Shown: positions 17,531 to 27,073 of the stretch, in pieces
How positions within the stretch are numbered: the stretch's first letter is position 1
How the letters are laid out: each line of letters opens with the position of its first letter
Translations under genes and position numbers: made by a program
The notes under the pieces: generated by a model
Seen by the model: the letters and a program-made list of their open reading frames with translations, nothing else
What the model was told of the DNA's origin: nothing
Database searches by the model: none
From: JAZKHT01 sp040385245
GTDB lineage: Bacteria > Pseudomonadota > Alphaproteobacteria > Rhodobacterales > Rhodobacteraceae
Length of the DNA stretch: 64,000 nt
Assembly: GCA_040385245.1 (NCBI GenBank)
Contig: JAZKHT010000004.1
Coordinates: 62,001 to 126,000 of the forward strand
Direction: 5' to 3'

Positions 17531-18310
17531 ATGTCCGAACACGCCATCGACCGCTCTAAAATGCAGGTCTCAGACGAAGTTGCGATCCAGATCACGGCCA
17601 TGAACAAGTGGTATGGCACCTTTCATGTGCTGCGCGACATCAACATGACGGTGAACCGGGGCGAACGGATCGTGGTTTGCGGTCCGTCCGGGTCGGGGAA
17701 ATCCACACTGATCCGCTGCATCAACCGGCTTGAAGAACATCAGCAAGGGCAGATCATCGTTGACGGAACCGAACTGACGTCCGATCTGAAGAACATCGAC
17801 AAGGTCCGGTCCGAAGTGGGGATGGTTTTCCAACACTTCAACCTGTTCCCGCATCTGACCATTCTGGAAAACTGCACCCTTGCGCCGATCTGGGTCCGCA
17901 AGACCCCAAAGCGCGAGGCGGAAGAGATCGCCATGCATTTCCTGCGCAAGGTCAAGATCCCCGAGCAGGCGCACAAGTATCCGGGACAGTTGTCAGGCGG
18001 TCAGCAACAGCGCGTGGCCATTGCCCGGTCGCTGTGCATGAAGCCGCGTATCATGCTGTTTGACGAACCCACATCGGCCCTTGACCCCGAGATGATCAAG
18101 GAAGTGCTGGATACCATGATAGAATTGGCCGAAGAGGGGATGACCATGCTGTGCGTCACCCACGAAATGGGTTTTGCCCAAGCCGTGGCCAACCGGGTGG
18201 TGTTCATGGACCAAGGCCAGATTGTCGAGCAGAACGAACCGCGCGAGTTCTTCAACAACCCGAAAAGCGAGCGGACAAAGCTGTTTCTCAGCCAGATTCT
18301 GGGGCACTAG
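17531..18310 (+). CDS. aapP: general L-amino-acid ABC transporter ATP-binding protein
   Basis: 259 aa ATPase with Walker A GPSGSGKST, Q-loop MVFQHFNLFPH, signature LSGGQQQRVAIARSL, Walker B IMLFDEPTSALDPE and the H-switch VTHEMGF. It powers AapQM. It is the last gene of the operon; a long hairpin follows the stop. Confidence 0.97.
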   Translation: MSEHAIDRSKMQVSDEVAIQITAMNKWYGTFHVLRDINMTVNRGERIVVCGPSGSGKSTLIRCINRLEEHQQGQIIVDGTELTSDLKNIDKVRSEVGMVFQHFNLFPHLTILENCTLAPIWVRKTPKREAEEIAMHFLRKVKIPEQAHKYPGQLSGGQQQRVAIARSLCMKPRIMLFDEPTSALDPEMIKEVLDTMIELAEEGMTMLCVTHEMGFAQAVANRVVFMDQGQIVEQNEPREFFNNPKSERTKLFLSQILGH

Positions 18311-18318
18311 CGCCCTTC

Positions 18319-18354
18319 GCAGGCGACCGGGGCGTCACGCCCCCGGTCGCCTGC
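18319..18354. terminator. convergent terminator hairpin after aapP
   Basis: GCAGGCGACCGGGGCG (18319-18334) pairs with CGCCCCCGGTCGCCTGC (18338-18354), with one bulged C and a TCA loop. It separates convergent aapP and the sixA-like gene and may act for both, though the T-tracts are short. Confidence 0.7.
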
Positions 18355-18377
18355 GGGATATTTCGGCCAGGTGAACG

Positions 18378-18881
18378 TCAGGCGGTGATTTCGCTGGGCA
18401 CGATGAAATCGACCGTGGTGCCCTGGCCAAAGGCGGCGTCGGCCCAACTGTCTACAGCGAAATCGCACACAAGTGTGGCGCCGGTCGGATAGCGCGCGAA
18501 TTCGCTGTTGACCGGCGCGCGGGCGATCAGCCGTTGGGCGAAGTCGGCGATGCCGGGATTGTGGCCGATCATCATCACCGTATCCGCCGTCGCATGGCGC
18601 AGCACCGCCAGCATCACATCCGGCCCTGCATGATACAATGCAGGCTTCAGGTGCAGGATCGGCGTGCCCGGAAGGGCAGGAGCGATCCCGCTCCATGTCT
18701 TGCGGGTGCGCAGGGCATCGGAACACAGCACTTCGCCCGGAACATATCCGCGAGAGGCGAGCCAGATGCCAAGATCGGCAGCGGCCGCCTTGCCCCGTTC
18801 GTTCAACGGGCGATCATGGTCGGGTGTTGCGGGGTCGTCCCACGCGGATTTTGCGTGGCGGGTCAGGATCAGACGCTTCAT
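18378..18881 (-). CDS. sixA: SixA-type histidine phosphatase
   Basis: 167 aa. The phosphoglycerate-mutase/histidine-phosphatase catalytic motif LTRHAKSAWDD lies at the start (RH of the RHG motif) and the second His at MMIGHNPG. In E. coli SixA dephosphorylates His-phosphorylated PTS(Ntr) components; this target is family knowledge. Start ATG 18881 overlaps the stop of the upstream ferredoxin-like gene (TCAT), so both are in one transcript. The upstream in-frame ATG is inside that gene and rejected. Confidence 0.85.
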   Translation of the reverse strand: MKRLILTRHAKSAWDDPATPDHDRPLNERGKAAAADLGIWLASRGYVPGEVLCSDALRTRKTWSGIAPALPGTPILHLKPALYHAGPDVMLAVLRHATADTVMMIGHNPGIADFAQRLIARAPVNSEFARYPTGATLVCDFAVDSWADAAFGQGTTVDFIVPSEITA

Positions 18882-19585
18882 CGGTGGAATTGCCCCATAT
18901 GATAGGCGGATTGCTCGGCCATCCTTGCATAGCCTTGGGACACCGGGCAAGCGCGACGCACGGCGCAGCCCATGCTCATGCAGGCATCCCCCTCGGCCGT
19001 GTTCAGAAAGATGTGGCAGCCGGGCACGTCATAGCCGCCCGACCCAAGGGCCGCGACCGGGCAGGCGGTCAGACAGGGCTTGGCGCAATCATCGCAGACG
19101 CGCGGGGCCGGGGGCGGCAGATCGACCGTCTGGCGCAAGGCGAGCGCGCCGCGAAAGCTGACGAACAATCCCTGATCCTGATGCACCAGCAGGCGCACGG
19201 GGCTGTCCCAGACCCGGCCTGTTTTCAGCGCCCAACGGTAGAACGGATGGTAGGGTGGGCCGCCGAAGGGAAAGTAGGCCTTTGCCCCAAGGTCACAGGC
19301 CATGCCACCGATCACCCGCCGCGACCAGCGATCCATCGGATCGGGGCTGCCGTCGTGCCATTCGGGCTGTGCGGTGAAGTGGGGCCAAAAGCCGGGTTCT
19401 GCCGGGCCGAGCAGCAGCAAGGTGCTGATATCGGCGGGCAACCCGTCCTCCGGCCCAGGCGCGAAGCCGCCCAGCACGACCAGATTTTGTGCTGCGGCGC
19501 GCGCCGCGATGTCCGCAAGTGTCAGCGGTTCCGGAACGGAAGCAGCAAGCTCCACCCCAGCTGTGCCGGTTTGTTGTCCTGCCAT
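18878..19585 (-). CDS. QueG-like 4Fe-4S protein
   Basis: 235 aa. The carboxy half carries two clustered cysteine motifs, CDDCAKPCLTACP and a later CMSMGCAVRRACP, the pattern of two 4Fe-4S clusters. It is far shorter than epoxyqueuosine reductase QueG (about 350-380 aa) and lacks its B12-binding amino half, so QueG activity is unlikely. It overlaps the sterol desaturase end by about 64 nt if the ATG at 19585 is used. Function unknown; electron-transfer partner is an inference. Confidence 0.75.
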   Translation of the reverse strand: MAGQQTGTAGVELAASVPEPLTLADIAARAAAQNLVVLGGFAPGPEDGLPADISTLLLLGPAEPGFWPHFTAQPEWHDGSPDPMDRWSRRVIGGMACDLGAKAYFPFGGPPYHPFYRWALKTGRVWDSPVRLLVHQDQGLFVSFRGALALRQTVDLPPPAPRVCDDCAKPCLTACPVAALGSGGYDVPGCHIFLNTAEGDACMSMGCAVRRACPVSQGYARMAEQSAYHMGQFHR

Positions 19586-20316
19586 TCAAGCCCCACAATC
19601 ATGTCGTCCACGTTCCCCGCAGGTTCTGCCACATATGTTCCAAAGATGCGGTCCCAAAGCGACAGCGCAAAGCCATAATTGCTGTCGTGTTCCGCCCGGC
19701 GGATGGAATGGTGGATACGATGCATGTCCGGTGTGACGATCAGCAGCCGCAGGCCACGGTCCATCCAGCGGGGTAGGGACAGGTTGGCATGGCTGAACAG
19801 GGCTGTGCCGTTCAGGATCAGCTCGAACAGCAGCACGGCGATGGCTTGCGGACCGATCAGATAAACCAGCCCGATCTTCAATCCCATCGAGGCAAGGATT
19901 TCGACCGGATGAAACCGGACGGCGGTGGTCACGTCCATATCACGGTCGGCATGGTGAACACGGTGAAACCGCCAGAACAGCGGCACCTTGTGGGTGATCA
20001 GGTGCTGGGTCCAGATCGCAAGGTCCAGGATCAGGATCGCAAGGGGAATTTCGACCAGCACCGGCCAGTTCAGGATGTTGAACAGACCCCACCCTTGCGA
20101 CCAGGCATCGTAGGCGGCACCGATGGCAAGAAAGGGCAGCACAATCGCCAGTGCCCGCAGCGCCAGCGTGTCAAGCGTCACCATCGCAAGGTTGGTGACC
20201 CACCGCCCCGCGCGGGGCGACGTGCGCTGCCGGGAGGGGGCCAACGCCTCGACCGCTGCAAGGACGGCGAACAGTGTCAGGAACACCGACAGCCGCAGGA
20301 TCAGTTCATAGGGCAT
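19522..20316 (-). CDS. sterol desaturase / fatty-acid hydroxylase family membrane protein
   Basis: 264 aa with about five membrane segments. The di-iron histidine clusters are present: HLITH, HRVHHAD and HRIHHS. The substrate is not identifiable; roles in membrane lipid or carotenoid modification are known in the superfamily. ATG 20316 follows AAAGG and is preferred over GTG 20325. It is transcribed towards the QueG-like gene. Confidence 0.87.
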   Translation of the reverse strand: MPYELILRLSVFLTLFAVLAAVEALAPSRQRTSPRAGRWVTNLAMVTLDTLALRALAIVLPFLAIGAAYDAWSQGWGLFNILNWPVLVEIPLAILILDLAIWTQHLITHKVPLFWRFHRVHHADRDMDVTTAVRFHPVEILASMGLKIGLVYLIGPQAIAVLLFELILNGTALFSHANLSLPRWMDRGLRLLIVTPDMHRIHHSIRRAEHDSNYGFALSLWDRIFGTYVAEPAGNVDDMIVGLEWQDNKPAQLGWSLLLPFRNR

Positions 20317-20363
20317 GGACAGCACCTTTTTTGTGCCAGGCTATGCCGTACAGGGCCAAAGTT

Positions 20364-21260
20364 CTAGCCGCGTCGCGGTTTCACGCGGGGTTCGGTAGAG
20401 CGGATCTGGCTGCCCGCGCCGTGGTCGGTAAACAGTTCCAGCAGGCAGGCGTTCGGGATGCGTCCGTCCAATATCGTGACGGCACGCACGCCTTGGGCGA
20501 TGGCGGCAAGGGCGGTTTCGGTCTTTGGAATCATGCCGCCAGAGATGGTGCCGTTCACGGTCATCTCGCGCACCTCGTCCGGGGTGATCTGGGTCATCAC
20601 CTCGCCATTGGCATTCTTGACGCCCGACACATCGGTCAGCAGCAGCAGGCGGTCGGCTTGCAGCGCGCCGGCAATGGCCCCGGCGGCGGTGTCACCATTG
20701 ACGTTGAAGGTTTCGTTATCCTCCATCCCGGTGGCGACAGGGGCGACGACGGGGATGATGCCCGCGCCATACAGATCGCGCAGAACCTGGACGTTCATCT
20801 CGACCGGTTTGCCGACAAAGCCAAGCTCGGGGTCGTCGGCAACGCAGACCATCAGATCGTCGTCCTTGCCCGAAATGCCGACCGCACGCCCCCCCTGATC
20901 ATTGATGGCCTGCACAATCCGCTTGTTCACAAGGCCGGACAGGATCATCTCCACCACCTCGACCGTTGCTTTGTCGGTCACCCGCTTGCCGCGCACGAAT
21001 TCGGATTTGATGCCCAGCTTGGCCAGCATGTCGTTGATCATAGGCCCGCCACCATGCACAACGACCGGGTTGACCCCGACCTGCCGCATCAGCACCACAT
21101 CGCGGGCAAATTCGGCCATCGCGGCATCATCGCCCATCGCGTTTCCGCCGAACTTCACCACCACGACGGCCCCTGAATAGCGCTGCAGATAGGGCAGGGC
21201 TTCGGACAGGATGCGGGCGGTGGCGATTGAATCGGACATAGTGGCGGTCTGCTTTCTCAT
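20364..21260 (-). CDS. argB: acetylglutamate kinase
   Basis: 298 aa. Motifs: VVVKFGGNAMGD at the amino terminus, VVVHGGGPMINDML for substrate binding, and FNVNGDTAAGAIAGALQADRLLLLTDV for the ATP lobe. It makes N-acetyl-glutamyl-phosphate, the second step of arginine biosynthesis. ATG 21260 follows GGAGGCCCCG; an alternative ATG at 21239 also fits. It stands alone, not within an arg operon. Confidence 0.96.
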   Translation of the reverse strand: MRKQTATMSDSIATARILSEALPYLQRYSGAVVVVKFGGNAMGDDAAMAEFARDVVLMRQVGVNPVVVHGGGPMINDMLAKLGIKSEFVRGKRVTDKATVEVVEMILSGLVNKRIVQAINDQGGRAVGISGKDDDLMVCVADDPELGFVGKPVEMNVQVLRDLYGAGIIPVVAPVATGMEDNETFNVNGDTAAGAIAGALQADRLLLLTDVSGVKNANGEVMTQITPDEVREMTVNGTISGGMIPKTETALAAIAQGVRAVTILDGRIPNACLLELFTDHGAGSQIRSTEPRVKPRRG

Positions 21261-21376
21261 CGGGGCCTCCAGCTTTCGGGTGTTGGTATGGGATTTGCGC
21301 GCGCCTGCCAAGTGCGCCGTGCCTTGCGGTTCCTGACTGGAAGGGTAAGGTATTGGTCAAAGACGGAGTTTTCCCC

Positions 21377-22108
21377 ATGTCGGAACAAAAGACCCTTGTG
21401 CTGACCGGTGCAAGCCGTGGGATCGGCCACGCAACTGTCAAGCGCTTTTCAGCCGAGGGGTGGCGGGTGCTGACCTGCTCGCGTCAGCCGTTCGATGCCC
21501 GGTGTCCGTGGCCGGGGGGAGAGGAGAACCATATACAACTTGATCTGGCCGACCCGAAAAAGACCATCGAGGCGATCGAGACGATCAAGGCCAAGATCAA
21601 CGGACGGCTGCACGCGCTGGTGAACAACGCGGGCATCAGCCCAAAGGGGGAAGGCGGGAAACGCCTGAACACGCTGGAAACCGATCTGCGGACCTGGGGG
21701 CAGGTGTTCCATGTGAACTTCTTTTCCAGCGTGATTCTTGCGCGCGGGCTAAAGGACGAACTGGCGGCGGCGCAGGGGTCCGTGGTCAACGTGACATCCA
21801 TTGCGGGCAGCCGGGTGCATCCGTTTGCAGGGGCTGCCTATTCCACGTCAAAGGCGGCGCTGGCGGCGCTGACGCGGGAAATGGCCCATGATTTCGGGCC
21901 CCTCGGGGTGCGGGTCAACGCCATCGCACCGGGCGAGGTGGAAACCGCGATCCTGTCACCGGGGACGGACAAGATCGTCGAAAAACTGCCGATGCAGCGG
22001 CTGGGCCAACCGCGCGAGGTCGCCGATGTGATCTGGTTTCTGTGTTCGGACCAGTCGTCCTATATCTCGGGTTCCGAGATCGAGGTGAACGGGGCGCAGC
22101 ACGTCTGA
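21377..22108 (+). CDS. short-chain dehydrogenase/reductase
   Basis: 243 aa Rossmann-fold SDR. Cofactor motif TGASRGIGHA, structural NNAGISPKG, catalytic Ser in NVTSIAGS and YSTSK (Tyr and Lys). DPKK in place of the acidic D after beta-2 does not decide NAD or NADP. It could reduce a ketoacyl group, but no neighbour gives the substrate. It is divergent from argB and convergent with engB. Confidence 0.88.
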   Translation: MSEQKTLVLTGASRGIGHATVKRFSAEGWRVLTCSRQPFDARCPWPGGEENHIQLDLADPKKTIEAIETIKAKINGRLHALVNNAGISPKGEGGKRLNTLETDLRTWGQVFHVNFFSSVILARGLKDELAAAQGSVVNVTSIAGSRVHPFAGAAYSTSKAALAALTREMAHDFGPLGVRVNAIAPGEVETAILSPGTDKIVEKLPMQRLGQPREVADVIWFLCSDQSSYISGSEIEVNGAQHV

Positions 22109-22126
22109 CGGGCGGTCAACCGCCCG
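22109..22126. terminator. bidirectional hairpin between convergent genes
   Basis: CGGGCGGT-CA-ACCGCCCG, an 8-bp perfect stem between the convergent SDR and engB genes, overlapping almost all of their 22-bp gap. It has no clear T-run on either side. Confidence 0.5.
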
Positions 22127-22130
22127 CGCA

Positions 22131-22781
22131 TCAGACAAGCGTGGCGATGATGGCCCGCAGGGATTCGATGCCGTCGCCCTTTTCGGAACTTGTCACCACA
22201 AGTTCAGGGTAGGCGGCGGGATGTTTTGCCAGCGCGTTCTTGACCTGTTCGATTGTGGCGTCGCGTTCGGCCTGACTGACCTTGTCGGCCTTGGTCAGAA
22301 CGGCCTGATAGGTGACGGCGGACCGGTCGAGCAGGGTCAGAATCTCTTCATCCACAGCTTTGACGCCGTGCCGCGTATCGATCAGCACAAACGCACGGCG
22401 CAGGGTCTGACGACCGGCAAGGTATTGTTTCAACAGCGCCTGCCATTTGGCGACAATGGCGACCGGTGCCTCGGCATAGCCATAGCCAGGCAGATCGACG
22501 AGGTATTTGTACCCGCCCAGATCGAAATAATTGATCTCTTGTGTTCGGCCCGGGGTGTTTGACGCCCGCGCCAGTGTCTTGCGCCCGGTTAGTGCGTTGA
22601 TCAGGCTTGATTTGCCCACGTTGGAGCGACCTGCGAAACACACCTCCAGCCGGTCAGCAGGGGGCAGGCCGGACATGGCGACCACACCTTTGACAAAGGT
22701 GACCGGGCCTGCAAACAGCAGACGGCCTGCTTCGCGGGCTTCGAATTCGGGTTCCGGGGCAAGGGTGAAGGCAAGGCTCAT
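22131..22781 (-). CDS. engB: ribosome-biogenesis GTPase EngB/YihA
   Basis: 216 aa. G1 GRSNVGKSSLINAL, G2 and G3 (YKYLVDLPGYGYAE) and G4 VLTKADK are present. It takes part in late 50S assembly. Its start ATG 22781 overlaps the MOSC stop by ATGA. An ATG at 22793 would lengthen it by four residues. Confidence 0.94.
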   Translation of the reverse strand: MSLAFTLAPEPEFEAREAGRLLFAGPVTFVKGVVAMSGLPPADRLEVCFAGRSNVGKSSLINALTGRKTLARASNTPGRTQEINYFDLGGYKYLVDLPGYGYAEAPVAIVAKWQALLKQYLAGRQTLRRAFVLIDTRHGVKAVDEEILTLLDRSAVTYQAVLTKADKVSQAERDATIEQVKNALAKHPAAYPELVVTSSEKGDGIESLRAIIATLV

Positions 22782-23524
22782 GTCAGGGTCCATTCGTCAT
22801 TCAGCGCGACCGTGCCACCGTCGATGACCGTGGCGTAAACGCCAAAGTCCTGATGGCCATAGGCGGCCTCCAGCCCGGCCAACGTGTCGGCGTCGGGATG
22901 GCCCGTGGCGGGATCGACCGTGGTCGCCTTGCAGCGGGTGATGCGTTCATTGATGCGCAGGGTCGCGCCGCCGATGCGGATATCGCGGCCGATCCAGTCG
23001 AATTCGGCAAAGGGTGCCGCCCCGTCCAGCCACAGATTGCCACGGAAGCGGTGGGCAGACAAATCGCGATCCATCCTTGCGGACAGATCGGCCAGCGACG
23101 ACAGCGACAGGATCGAAACCGACGGAAAGGCGCTGTCGGTCATACCGCGTCCGGCGCTGACGATCCGTGCCGGTTGCGCGCGGTTTGTCGGGTTCAGCGG
23201 GCGGACCCAATCCAGAAACCGGGGCAGATCGGCGGGATCGTCGGGGCGAAAGGTGATGGCACCACGGTCGGGATGGCTCAGTGTCACCACCCCCGTCGCC
23301 TCGTCCAGCACCGATTCGATGGCCATCAGGGCGGGTGCCTTGGCCCCGCGCGCAAAGTTGGCGCAAGGCGACCAACCGCCAGTCAGCTTTGCCGCATCAT
23401 GTGCCACGGCCCAGTGCCTGTCCCAAGGCAGACACTCACCCGCCAAAAGACGAACGGACGCGAGTGTCTCGCGTCCGTGTCCCTTGATCGGGTGGCGGCA
23501 TATCAGCGCCAGCCGTCCTGTCAT
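22778..23524 (-). CDS. MOSC-domain protein
   Basis: 248 aa with the MOSC pattern: amino-terminal beta-barrel start (LICRHPIKGHGRE), a conserved cysteine in the region RCKATTVDP, and RFRGNLWLDG. MOSC proteins transfer sulfur or act on molybdenum-cofactor-dependent hydroxylaminopurine detoxification. It overlaps yidC and engB by ATGA at both ends, so the three are a tight translational unit. Confidence 0.88.
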   Translation of the reverse strand: MTGRLALICRHPIKGHGRETLASVRLLAGECLPWDRHWAVAHDAAKLTGGWSPCANFARGAKAPALMAIESVLDEATGVVTLSHPDRGAITFRPDDPADLPRFLDWVRPLNPTNRAQPARIVSAGRGMTDSAFPSVSILSLSSLADLSARMDRDLSAHRFRGNLWLDGAAPFAEFDWIGRDIRIGGATLRINERITRCKATTVDPATGHPDADTLAGLEAAYGHQDFGVYATVIDGGTVALNDEWTLT

Positions 23525-25347
23525 TTCTTTTTGACCGTCGGCTTGCCCTTGTCATTTGCAGGCACCGGCGCGGGCTTTTTCTTGAAGCTTGACCGGATGT
23601 TGCCGAAAATATCCGGCTTGTGCCCATGGCTGCGCATGATCAGGTACTGTTGGCTAAAGGTGATGACGTTGTTCGTGATCCAGTAAACGACAAGACCACT
23701 GGCAAACCCACCCAGCATGAACATGAAGATCCACGGCATCCATGCAAAGACCTGTTGCTGCACCGGATCGGTGGGGGCCGGGTTCAGTTTTTGCTGCAAC
23801 CACATCGAGATGCCCAGCAGGATCGGCAGAATGCCAATGAACACCAGCGCAAGGATGCTGCCCTGTTCCGGCGGTGCCCAGGGCAGCAGACCGAACAGGT
23901 TGAAGATCGACGACGGATCGGGGGCGGACAGATCGTTCAGCCAGCCAAAGAACGGCGCGTGGCGCAATTCGATGGTGACGAAGATCACCTTGTACAACGA
24001 GAAAAAGATCGGGATCTGGATCAGGATGGGCAGACATCCCGCAGCCGGATTGACCTTCTTATCCTTGTAAAGCTGCATCATCTCGCGCTGCATCTTTTGC
24101 TTGTCGTCGCCGGCGCGTTCCTTCAGCGCCTCGATCTCGGGCTGAAGCTCTTTCATCCGCGCCATCGAGACGTAGGATTTATAGGCCAGTGGCAGCACCA
24201 ACAGCTTAAGAACGAACGTCAGGCCGATGATCGCAAGGCCCATGTTGCCGATCAGGCCGTGCAGCCAGTGCAGAACCGAAAAGATCGGCTTGGTCAGGAA
24301 AAAGAACCAGCCCCAGTCGATGGAATCGATGAACCCGGCGATGCCTTCGTTGTCCTGATAATTCTTGATGGTTTCCCATTCCTTGGCACCGGCAAACAGG
24401 CGCGACGTGGTTTCCACGCTGGCACCGGGGGCGACGGTCAGCACAGGCTCGCGCGTCTCGGTCTGGTAGATATCGGCCGAAGGGACGTATTTGCTGACGG
24501 CGGTAAAGGGCTTGCCCTGTTCCGGGATCAGGGTGGTCATCCAGTACTTGTCGGTAAAACCGATCCAACCGTCGACCGTCGCCTCTGTCACCTCGGCCAG
24601 TGCGCCTTCGCGTTCGACGGCGGGCAGATCGGCCAGTTTTTTGTATTTCAGTTCGGTCAGGGTTCCGTCTGTGCGCCCCACAACACCTTCGTGCAGAACG
24701 AAAAAATTCTGCAAACCGGCAGGTTGGCCGTGGCGGGCGACAATGCCGTAGTGAAACAGGGACGCAGGTGCTGTGCCGGTGTTGGCGACGCTGTCCTTGA
24801 CGGTGAACATGAAACGGTCATCGACAGATATTTGCCGCGTGAATTCTAGCCCGCTGCCGTTCGTCCAGCGCAGGGTGACCGGCGCGCCGGGGGACAGTGT
24901 GTCGCCTTCGGCCAGCGTCCATTCGGTCTTGGCACCCGGAACGCGGTCTGCGGCCAGATCGCCCGCCGGGCCCCAACCAAAGACGGCGTAATAGGGGTGT
25001 TCCTTGCCCACAGGCGACAGCAGCCCCACCATCGGCGATGCCGGGTCCAGGGTTTCGCGGTAGGTTTTCAGCGACAGATCGTCGATCCGTCCGCCCAGCA
25101 TCGAAATGGAACCGACCAGGCGCGGGGTGTCGACTGTCAGGCGGGGTGCTTCGGGCAACGGCTCTGCCGCCTCGGCTGTGGCGGTGGCCGTCGTGCCGGT
25201 CGCGACAGGGTCAGCCGTTTGTGTGACGGCGGCCGGGGCATTCGGATCGACCACCGGTTCGGGCTGCGGGAAAAGCACGAACCATACCAGGATCACAAGG
25301 AAGCTGAGCACGGTTGCGAGAAGGAGGTTCTTGTTCTGATCGTCCAT
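23521..25347 (-). CDS. yidC: membrane protein insertase YidC
   Basis: 608 aa. TM1 near the start (NLLLATVLSFLVILVWFVLF), a large periplasmic P1 domain (about 60-340), then the five-helix core with the sequence GNMGLAIIGLTFVLKLLVLPL and the cytoplasmic hairpin MARMKELQPEIEALKERAGD. A basic tail KKKPAPVPANDKGKPTVKKK may bind ribosomes. It inserts membrane proteins with or without SecYEG. Gram-negative long form. Confidence 0.97.
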   Translation of the reverse strand: MDDQNKNLLLATVLSFLVILVWFVLFPQPEPVVDPNAPAAVTQTADPVATGTTATATAEAAEPLPEAPRLTVDTPRLVGSISMLGGRIDDLSLKTYRETLDPASPMVGLLSPVGKEHPYYAVFGWGPAGDLAADRVPGAKTEWTLAEGDTLSPGAPVTLRWTNGSGLEFTRQISVDDRFMFTVKDSVANTGTAPASLFHYGIVARHGQPAGLQNFFVLHEGVVGRTDGTLTELKYKKLADLPAVEREGALAEVTEATVDGWIGFTDKYWMTTLIPEQGKPFTAVSKYVPSADIYQTETREPVLTVAPGASVETTSRLFAGAKEWETIKNYQDNEGIAGFIDSIDWGWFFFLTKPIFSVLHWLHGLIGNMGLAIIGLTFVLKLLVLPLAYKSYVSMARMKELQPEIEALKERAGDDKQKMQREMMQLYKDKKVNPAAGCLPILIQIPIFFSLYKVIFVTIELRHAPFFGWLNDLSAPDPSSIFNLFGLLPWAPPEQGSILALVFIGILPILLGISMWLQQKLNPAPTDPVQQQVFAWMPWIFMFMLGGFASGLVVYWITNNVITFSQQYLIMRSHGHKPDIFGNIRSSFKKKPAPVPANDKGKPTVKKK

Positions 25348-25469
25348 TAGGGACCACTACCGTTCCTGTTCAGGTTGGGGTGGTTCAACAGAAGGGGGGG
25401 GCAAAGGTCAAGCGGTTTTACCCAGTGGTCGCGGTGAGGTGACGCTTTGTTCCGCTGATGCGCCCGATC

Positions 25470-26996
25470 TTAGGGTCGAACCGCCCGTTGGGGGATCGGC
25501 GGCGGCAGTGCGGCACTTGATCGGTGCGACGCGATCCAGTCGGGCACCGCCTCTTGCGGCATGGGGCGGGCGATGGCGTAGCCCTGCACATGGCCACACC
25601 CAAGCTGCGCAAGCATGGCATGGGCGGCGGCGTTTTCCACGCCTTCGGCCACGGTGCCAATCCCCAACCGGTCCGCCAACGACAGGATTGCCGCCACCAT
25701 GCGCTGCTGGTCGCGGTCATCTTCGACCCGCAGAATGAAACTGCGGTCGATCTTGATCCGCCCCACCGCAAAGCGGCGGATATGCGCAATGGCAGCCTGG
25801 CCGGTGCCGAAATCATCCAGATCTATCCCGCATCCCAGCCGGGACAGGGCCGCCAGGTTTGCCACGATCACGTCGCTGCCAGTGTGTGCGACAACCGTTT
25901 CCAACACCTCCACCGTCATGCGGGCGGGGGTCAGGTCGTAACGGTCCAACTCCCACCGTATCCGGTCTGCCAGACGCGGATCGCGCAATTCCGCCGCAGA
26001 GAAGTTGACCGCGACCGATGGGATGCCAAGCCCGGCCCGGTCCCAGTCGGCCAGTGCCGAAAGGGATGCCGCGCGCATCACTTCACCCAGCCGCGCCGCC
26101 AGACCCGCCGCTTCCAGCGCGGGCAGGAAATCGGCGGGCGGCAGGACGCCGCGCTGGGGATGGTGCCAGCGGGCCAGCGCCTCGAACGCGGTGATCTCGC
26201 CCGTGTCGGTGGACAGTTGCGGCTGGAAATGTGGGCGGATTTCGCCCAGATCCAGCGCCTGCTCCAACCGGTCGCGCATCACGTCCCGCTCTACCGAGCG
26301 GCGGGCGATGTCGGGGCTATAGGCGCGGATCGTGCCGGGACCGTGGCGCTGCGCCTCGGCGGCGGCAAGCAGGGCTGCGTCCAGAACAGCGCGCCCGGTT
26401 GGCCGGGGGACGCGGTCGGCGGGGCAGAACCCGACCGAACAGGTCACACAGACCACCCCTGCATCCAGCGCGATGGGGGGGGTTACGATGGCCTGCACCC
26501 GCGCCGCCATCTGCACCAGCGACTCCATATCCAACCGCCGGACCGGGCCAAGGGCAATGGCAAAGCGGCCAGGTTCAAGGCGTGCCAACGCATCGCTGTC
26601 GCGCAGGGCCGTTGCAAGACGCGATTCGATCTGGGTCATCACCTCGGTCTGTGCGGCATGGCCGTGGCGCTGCAACAGGGCGGCGACATCATCGACCAGA
26701 ACCACCAGACATCCGGTGGAACGACCTGTTGCGTCGGCGGTACGCAGCGCACTGTCCAGCGCGGCAGTCATCTGCTTGCGTGAAAGGATGCCGCCATCAT
26801 GGAACACGTCCGGTGCCACAGTCAGGAAGGGCAACAGCACCAAAGGCAGCGCCAGCAGCAGTGCAAGGGCACCAAACTGAACCGACAGCACGGCGATGGC
26901 CAAAACCAGTGTGGGCAACGTGGCCATCAGACGGGGTACATCGATCGCCGCCGCGATGCGGGGCAGGGCCGATCCGAAGCCTTCCGATTTACGCAT
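25470..26996 (-). CDS. c-di-GMP phosphodiesterase, EAL with degenerate GGDEF
   Basis: 508 aa. A hydrophobic membrane anchor spans about residues 23-65. The GGDEF domain is degenerate: the signature is LEPGRFAIA, so cyclase activity is unlikely. The EAL domain (about 245-490) keeps FEALARW, VNFSAAEL, EVLE, DLDDFGTG, KIDRSF, AEGVE and QGY, the residues needed for metal binding and hydrolysis, so it should degrade c-di-GMP. It lies between yidC and ttcA but shares no obvious function with them. Confidence 0.85.
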   Translation of the reverse strand: MRKSEGFGSALPRIAAAIDVPRLMATLPTLVLAIAVLSVQFGALALLLALPLVLLPFLTVAPDVFHDGGILSRKQMTAALDSALRTADATGRSTGCLVVLVDDVAALLQRHGHAAQTEVMTQIESRLATALRDSDALARLEPGRFAIALGPVRRLDMESLVQMAARVQAIVTPPIALDAGVVCVTCSVGFCPADRVPRPTGRAVLDAALLAAAEAQRHGPGTIRAYSPDIARRSVERDVMRDRLEQALDLGEIRPHFQPQLSTDTGEITAFEALARWHHPQRGVLPPADFLPALEAAGLAARLGEVMRAASLSALADWDRAGLGIPSVAVNFSAAELRDPRLADRIRWELDRYDLTPARMTVEVLETVVAHTGSDVIVANLAALSRLGCGIDLDDFGTGQAAIAHIRRFAVGRIKIDRSFILRVEDDRDQQRMVAAILSLADRLGIGTVAEGVENAAAHAMLAQLGCGHVQGYAIARPMPQEAVPDWIASHRSSAALPPPIPQRAVRP

Positions 26997-27073
26997 GCGC
27001 CAAAGTCCCGTCGCAGCGCAGGATCATCCTGTCGCCCGCCCTGCAAGGCTAGGGTCGGCGGCTGATCGCTTCG

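Noticed and set aside
18878..19585. Call as queG (epoxyqueuosine reductase)
   Set aside because: The protein is about 120-150 residues too short and lacks the cobalamin-binding half; only the ferredoxin part is comparable.
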